In this document: one piece after another, positions 11,646 through 13,251 of the stretch
How positions within the stretch are numbered: position 1 is the stretch's first letter
Layout of the letters: each line of letters begins with the position of its first letter
From: Candidatus Kuenenia stuttgartensis
GTDB taxonomy: Bacteria > Bacteroidota > Bacteroidia > Flavobacteriales_D > Crocinitomicaceae
Direction: 5' to 3'
NCBI GenBank assembly: GCA_943326025.2
Contig: CALPRR020000052.1
Span: 1-13,251 of the forward strand
DNA length: 13,251 nucleotides
The notes under the pieces: model-generated
The model's input: the letters and a program-made list of their open reading frames with translations, nothing else
The model's database searches: none
What the model was told of the DNA's origin: nothing
Program-made: the position numbers and the translations under genes

Positions 11646-13251
11646 ATGAGTTTTAGGAAAATAGCATTTTTATTTTTCAGTTTATCCATTCTAAGTTTTA
11701 CTTCATTCTCACAATCGAAGTATACATTGAGTGGAACAATCATTGATAAATCAACAGGTGAAGGATTAATTGGTGCTCAAGTTCGAGTAAAAGATTTAAC
11801 AGGTGTTGGAGCTGTTACAAATGAATATGGTTTCTATTCAATTAGTTTAATCGGAGGAAAACATACATTTGAATTTTCATTCATTGGCTATGAACCTCAA
11901 ACATTAGAAATTGATTTAATTGAGAATAAAAAATTAAATATCGATTTATTATTACCTTCTAAAGATAAAGAATTACAAGAGGTAGTCATTACATCTAAAA
12001 AGAAAGATGAAAATGTAAAAACAGCACAAATAGGTGCAGAAACATTAGATCCTAGACAGTTATCTAAAGTGCCAGTAATTTTCGGTGAAAAGGACATTAT
12101 AAAAACTATGCAATTAACACCTGGTATTAAAAGTGGTGGAGATGGTAGTTCTGGATTTTATGTAAGAGGTGGTTCTTCAGATCAAAATTTAATTTTATTG
12201 GATGAAGCTCCTGTATATAATGCTTCACATTTATTAGGTTTCTTCTCTACATTTAATAGTGACGCAATTAAAACAGCTACAATATACAAAGGAACACAAC
12301 CTGCACAATACGGAGGGAGACTTGCATCAGTACTAGACATTAGAATGAATGAAGGTAACAATCAGAAATTTAGAGTTAGCGGAGGTATTGGATTAATCTC
12401 TTCTAAATTAAACCTTGAAGGACCTATTCAAAAAGGAAAATCTTCATTCTTAATTACTGCGAGAAGAACCTATGCTGATGTTTTCTTAAAATTATCTAAA
12501 AAAGAAACGTTAAAAAGCAGTTCACTTTATTTCTATGATGTTAATGCCAAATTGAATTACAGGATTAGTGATAAAGATAAAATCTATTTATCAGGTTATT
12601 TTGGTAGAGATAAATTAGGTGTAACTGGATTTGGATTGACTTGGGGCAATGTTACAGGGACAGCAAGATGGAATCACATCATCAATGAAAAAATGTTCTC
12701 AAACACTTCTTTTATTGTGAGTAACTATATTTACAATATCGGAATTAAATCTAATGATATCGATATTTCTATCAATTCAACACTTCAAGATTACAACTTG
12801 AAACAAGAATTTCAATACTTTGCGAATTCTCGAAATAAAATAAAATTTGGTTTCAACTCAATTCATCACAGTATCATTCCTGGACAAATTGAAGCTAGTG
12901 CTGGTTCTGGTGTAAACACAATCAAATTAAAACCAAAATTAAGCTGGGAAAACGCTATTTTCTTAAGTAATGAATGGACAGCTACTGAAAAAATAAACAT
13001 TAACTACGGTTTAAGAGGATCAGCTTTTTCATTATTAGGAAATGGTGGAGAATTTTATACTTATGATTCACAAGGATTAATCGCCACAACTGACACTTTT
13101 TCAACTAATAAAATCATTAACACCTATTATAACTTAGAACCAAGAGTTTCTGCAAGTTTTGTTTATTCTAAAACAGCATCTATAAAAGGTGGTTATTCTA
13201 GAAATGTTCAAAATGTTCACTTAATTTCAAATTCAACTGGTGATAATCCTA
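11646..13251 (+). CDS. TonB-dependent outer-membrane receptor with carboxypeptidase-regulatory-like domain, cut by the window edge
   Basis: The frame is open from ATG 11646 to the right edge (535 codons), so much of the barrel is missing. Residues 1-23 form a signal peptide ending TSFSQ. A carboxypeptidase-regulatory-like beta-sandwich follows (about 26-110: YTLSGTIIDKSTGEGLIGAQV, TNEYGFYSI, FIGYEP). Then comes a TonB-box-like ELQEVVIT and a plug domain with KVPVIFGEKDIIKTMQLTPG, FYVRGGSSDQNLILLDEAPVY and QYGGRLASVLDIR. The start of the beta-barrel comes next, ending in GYSRNVQNVHLISNST. It lacks typical SusC features. In my knowledge of the family, such receptors are often followed by a DUF4249 lipoprotein, which would lie beyond the edge. 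The substrate is unknown. It diverges from paaA across 217 bases, but a link to phenylacetate uptake is only a guess. Confidence 0.9.
   Translation, partial: MSFRKIAFLFFSLSILSFTSFSQSKYTLSGTIIDKSTGEGLIGAQVRVKDLTGVGAVTNEYGFYSISLIGGKHTFEFSFIGYEPQTLEIDLIENKKLNIDLLLPSKDKELQEVVITSKKKDENVKTAQIGAETLDPRQLSKVPVIFGEKDIIKTMQLTPGIKSGGDGSSGFYVRGGSSDQNLILLDEAPVYNASHLLGFFSTFNSDAIKTATIYKGTQPAQYGGRLASVLDIRMNEGNNQKFRVSGGIGLISSKLNLEGPIQKGKSSFLITARRTYADVFLKLSKKETLKSSSLYFYDVNAKLNYRISDKDKIYLSGYFGRDKLGVTGFGLTWGNVTGTARWNHIINEKMFSNTSFIVSNYIYNIGIKSNDIDISINSTLQDYNLKQEFQYFANSRNKIKFGFNSIHHSIIPGQIEASAGSGVNTIKLKPKLSWENAIFLSNEWTATEKININYGLRGSAFSLLGNGGEFYTYDSQGLIATTDTFSTNKIINTYYNLEPRVSASFVYSKTASIKGGYSRNVQNVHLISNSTGDNP

Noticed and set aside
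11897..12097. Open frame of 66 codons on the minus strand
   Set aside because: It is antisense to the TonB receptor's regulatory-like and plug domains; low-complexity Ser/Phe/Asn product.

Overview
The window is AT-rich (I estimate roughly one third G+C) and carries about 15 protein genes, two of which run off its ends. Several signs point to Bacteroidota, most likely order Flavobacteriales. There is a gliding-motility ATPase GldA, a secreted protein of the 'ENKGQW' type, and the tail of a type IX secretion sorting domain. There is also a TonB-dependent receptor with a carboxypeptidase-regulatory-like N-terminal domain. Near-consensus promoters of the Bacteroidota kind (TTG, about 19 bases, TAnnTTTG) lie before several genes, and Shine-Dalgarno sequences are largely absent. 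The species cannot be named from this sequence. I see no tRNA, rRNA, CRISPR array, insertion sequence or prophage, and no gene-free stretch exceeds 300 bases.

Layout. Positions 1-550 (minus) hold the start of a large secreted protein. At 617-648 there is a terminator hairpin, and at 672-767 (minus) an orphan T9SS sorting-domain tail directly behind gldA (770-1669, minus). At 1844-3575 (plus) is a tight operon rsgA-dtd-mazG-like for ribosome assembly, removal of D-amino acids from tRNA and nucleotide clean-up. It is followed by a one-domain DEAD-box-like protein (3634-4272) and apaG (4331-4717). Convergent to these is a TPR membrane protein with no output domain (4720-5985, minus). Then come pruA (6120-7748, plus) with a very strong bidirectional terminator, a small lipoprotein (7815-8204, minus) and an FKBP-type prolyl isomerase lipoprotein (8334-8786, plus).

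From 11428 down to 8802 (minus) lies paaABCD, the core of ring-1,2-phenylacetyl-CoA epoxidase, behind a near-ideal promoter. The reductase gene paaE and the remaining paa genes are not in the window. Divergent from paaA, a TonB-dependent receptor starts at 11646 and runs off the right end. PruA (proline to glutamate) and the Paa epoxidase (phenylacetate) suggest amino-acid and aromatic-acid catabolism.

Most of the window is ordinary chromosomal core. The least explained features are the two non-coding spacers inside the paa operon, which both carry repeats with a 15-bp period; the single-RecA-domain DEAD-like protein with DDAE in place of DEAD; the TPR-membrane protein that looks like a sensor without a kinase; and the sorting-domain remnant behind gldA. 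I found no clearly new multi-gene system.
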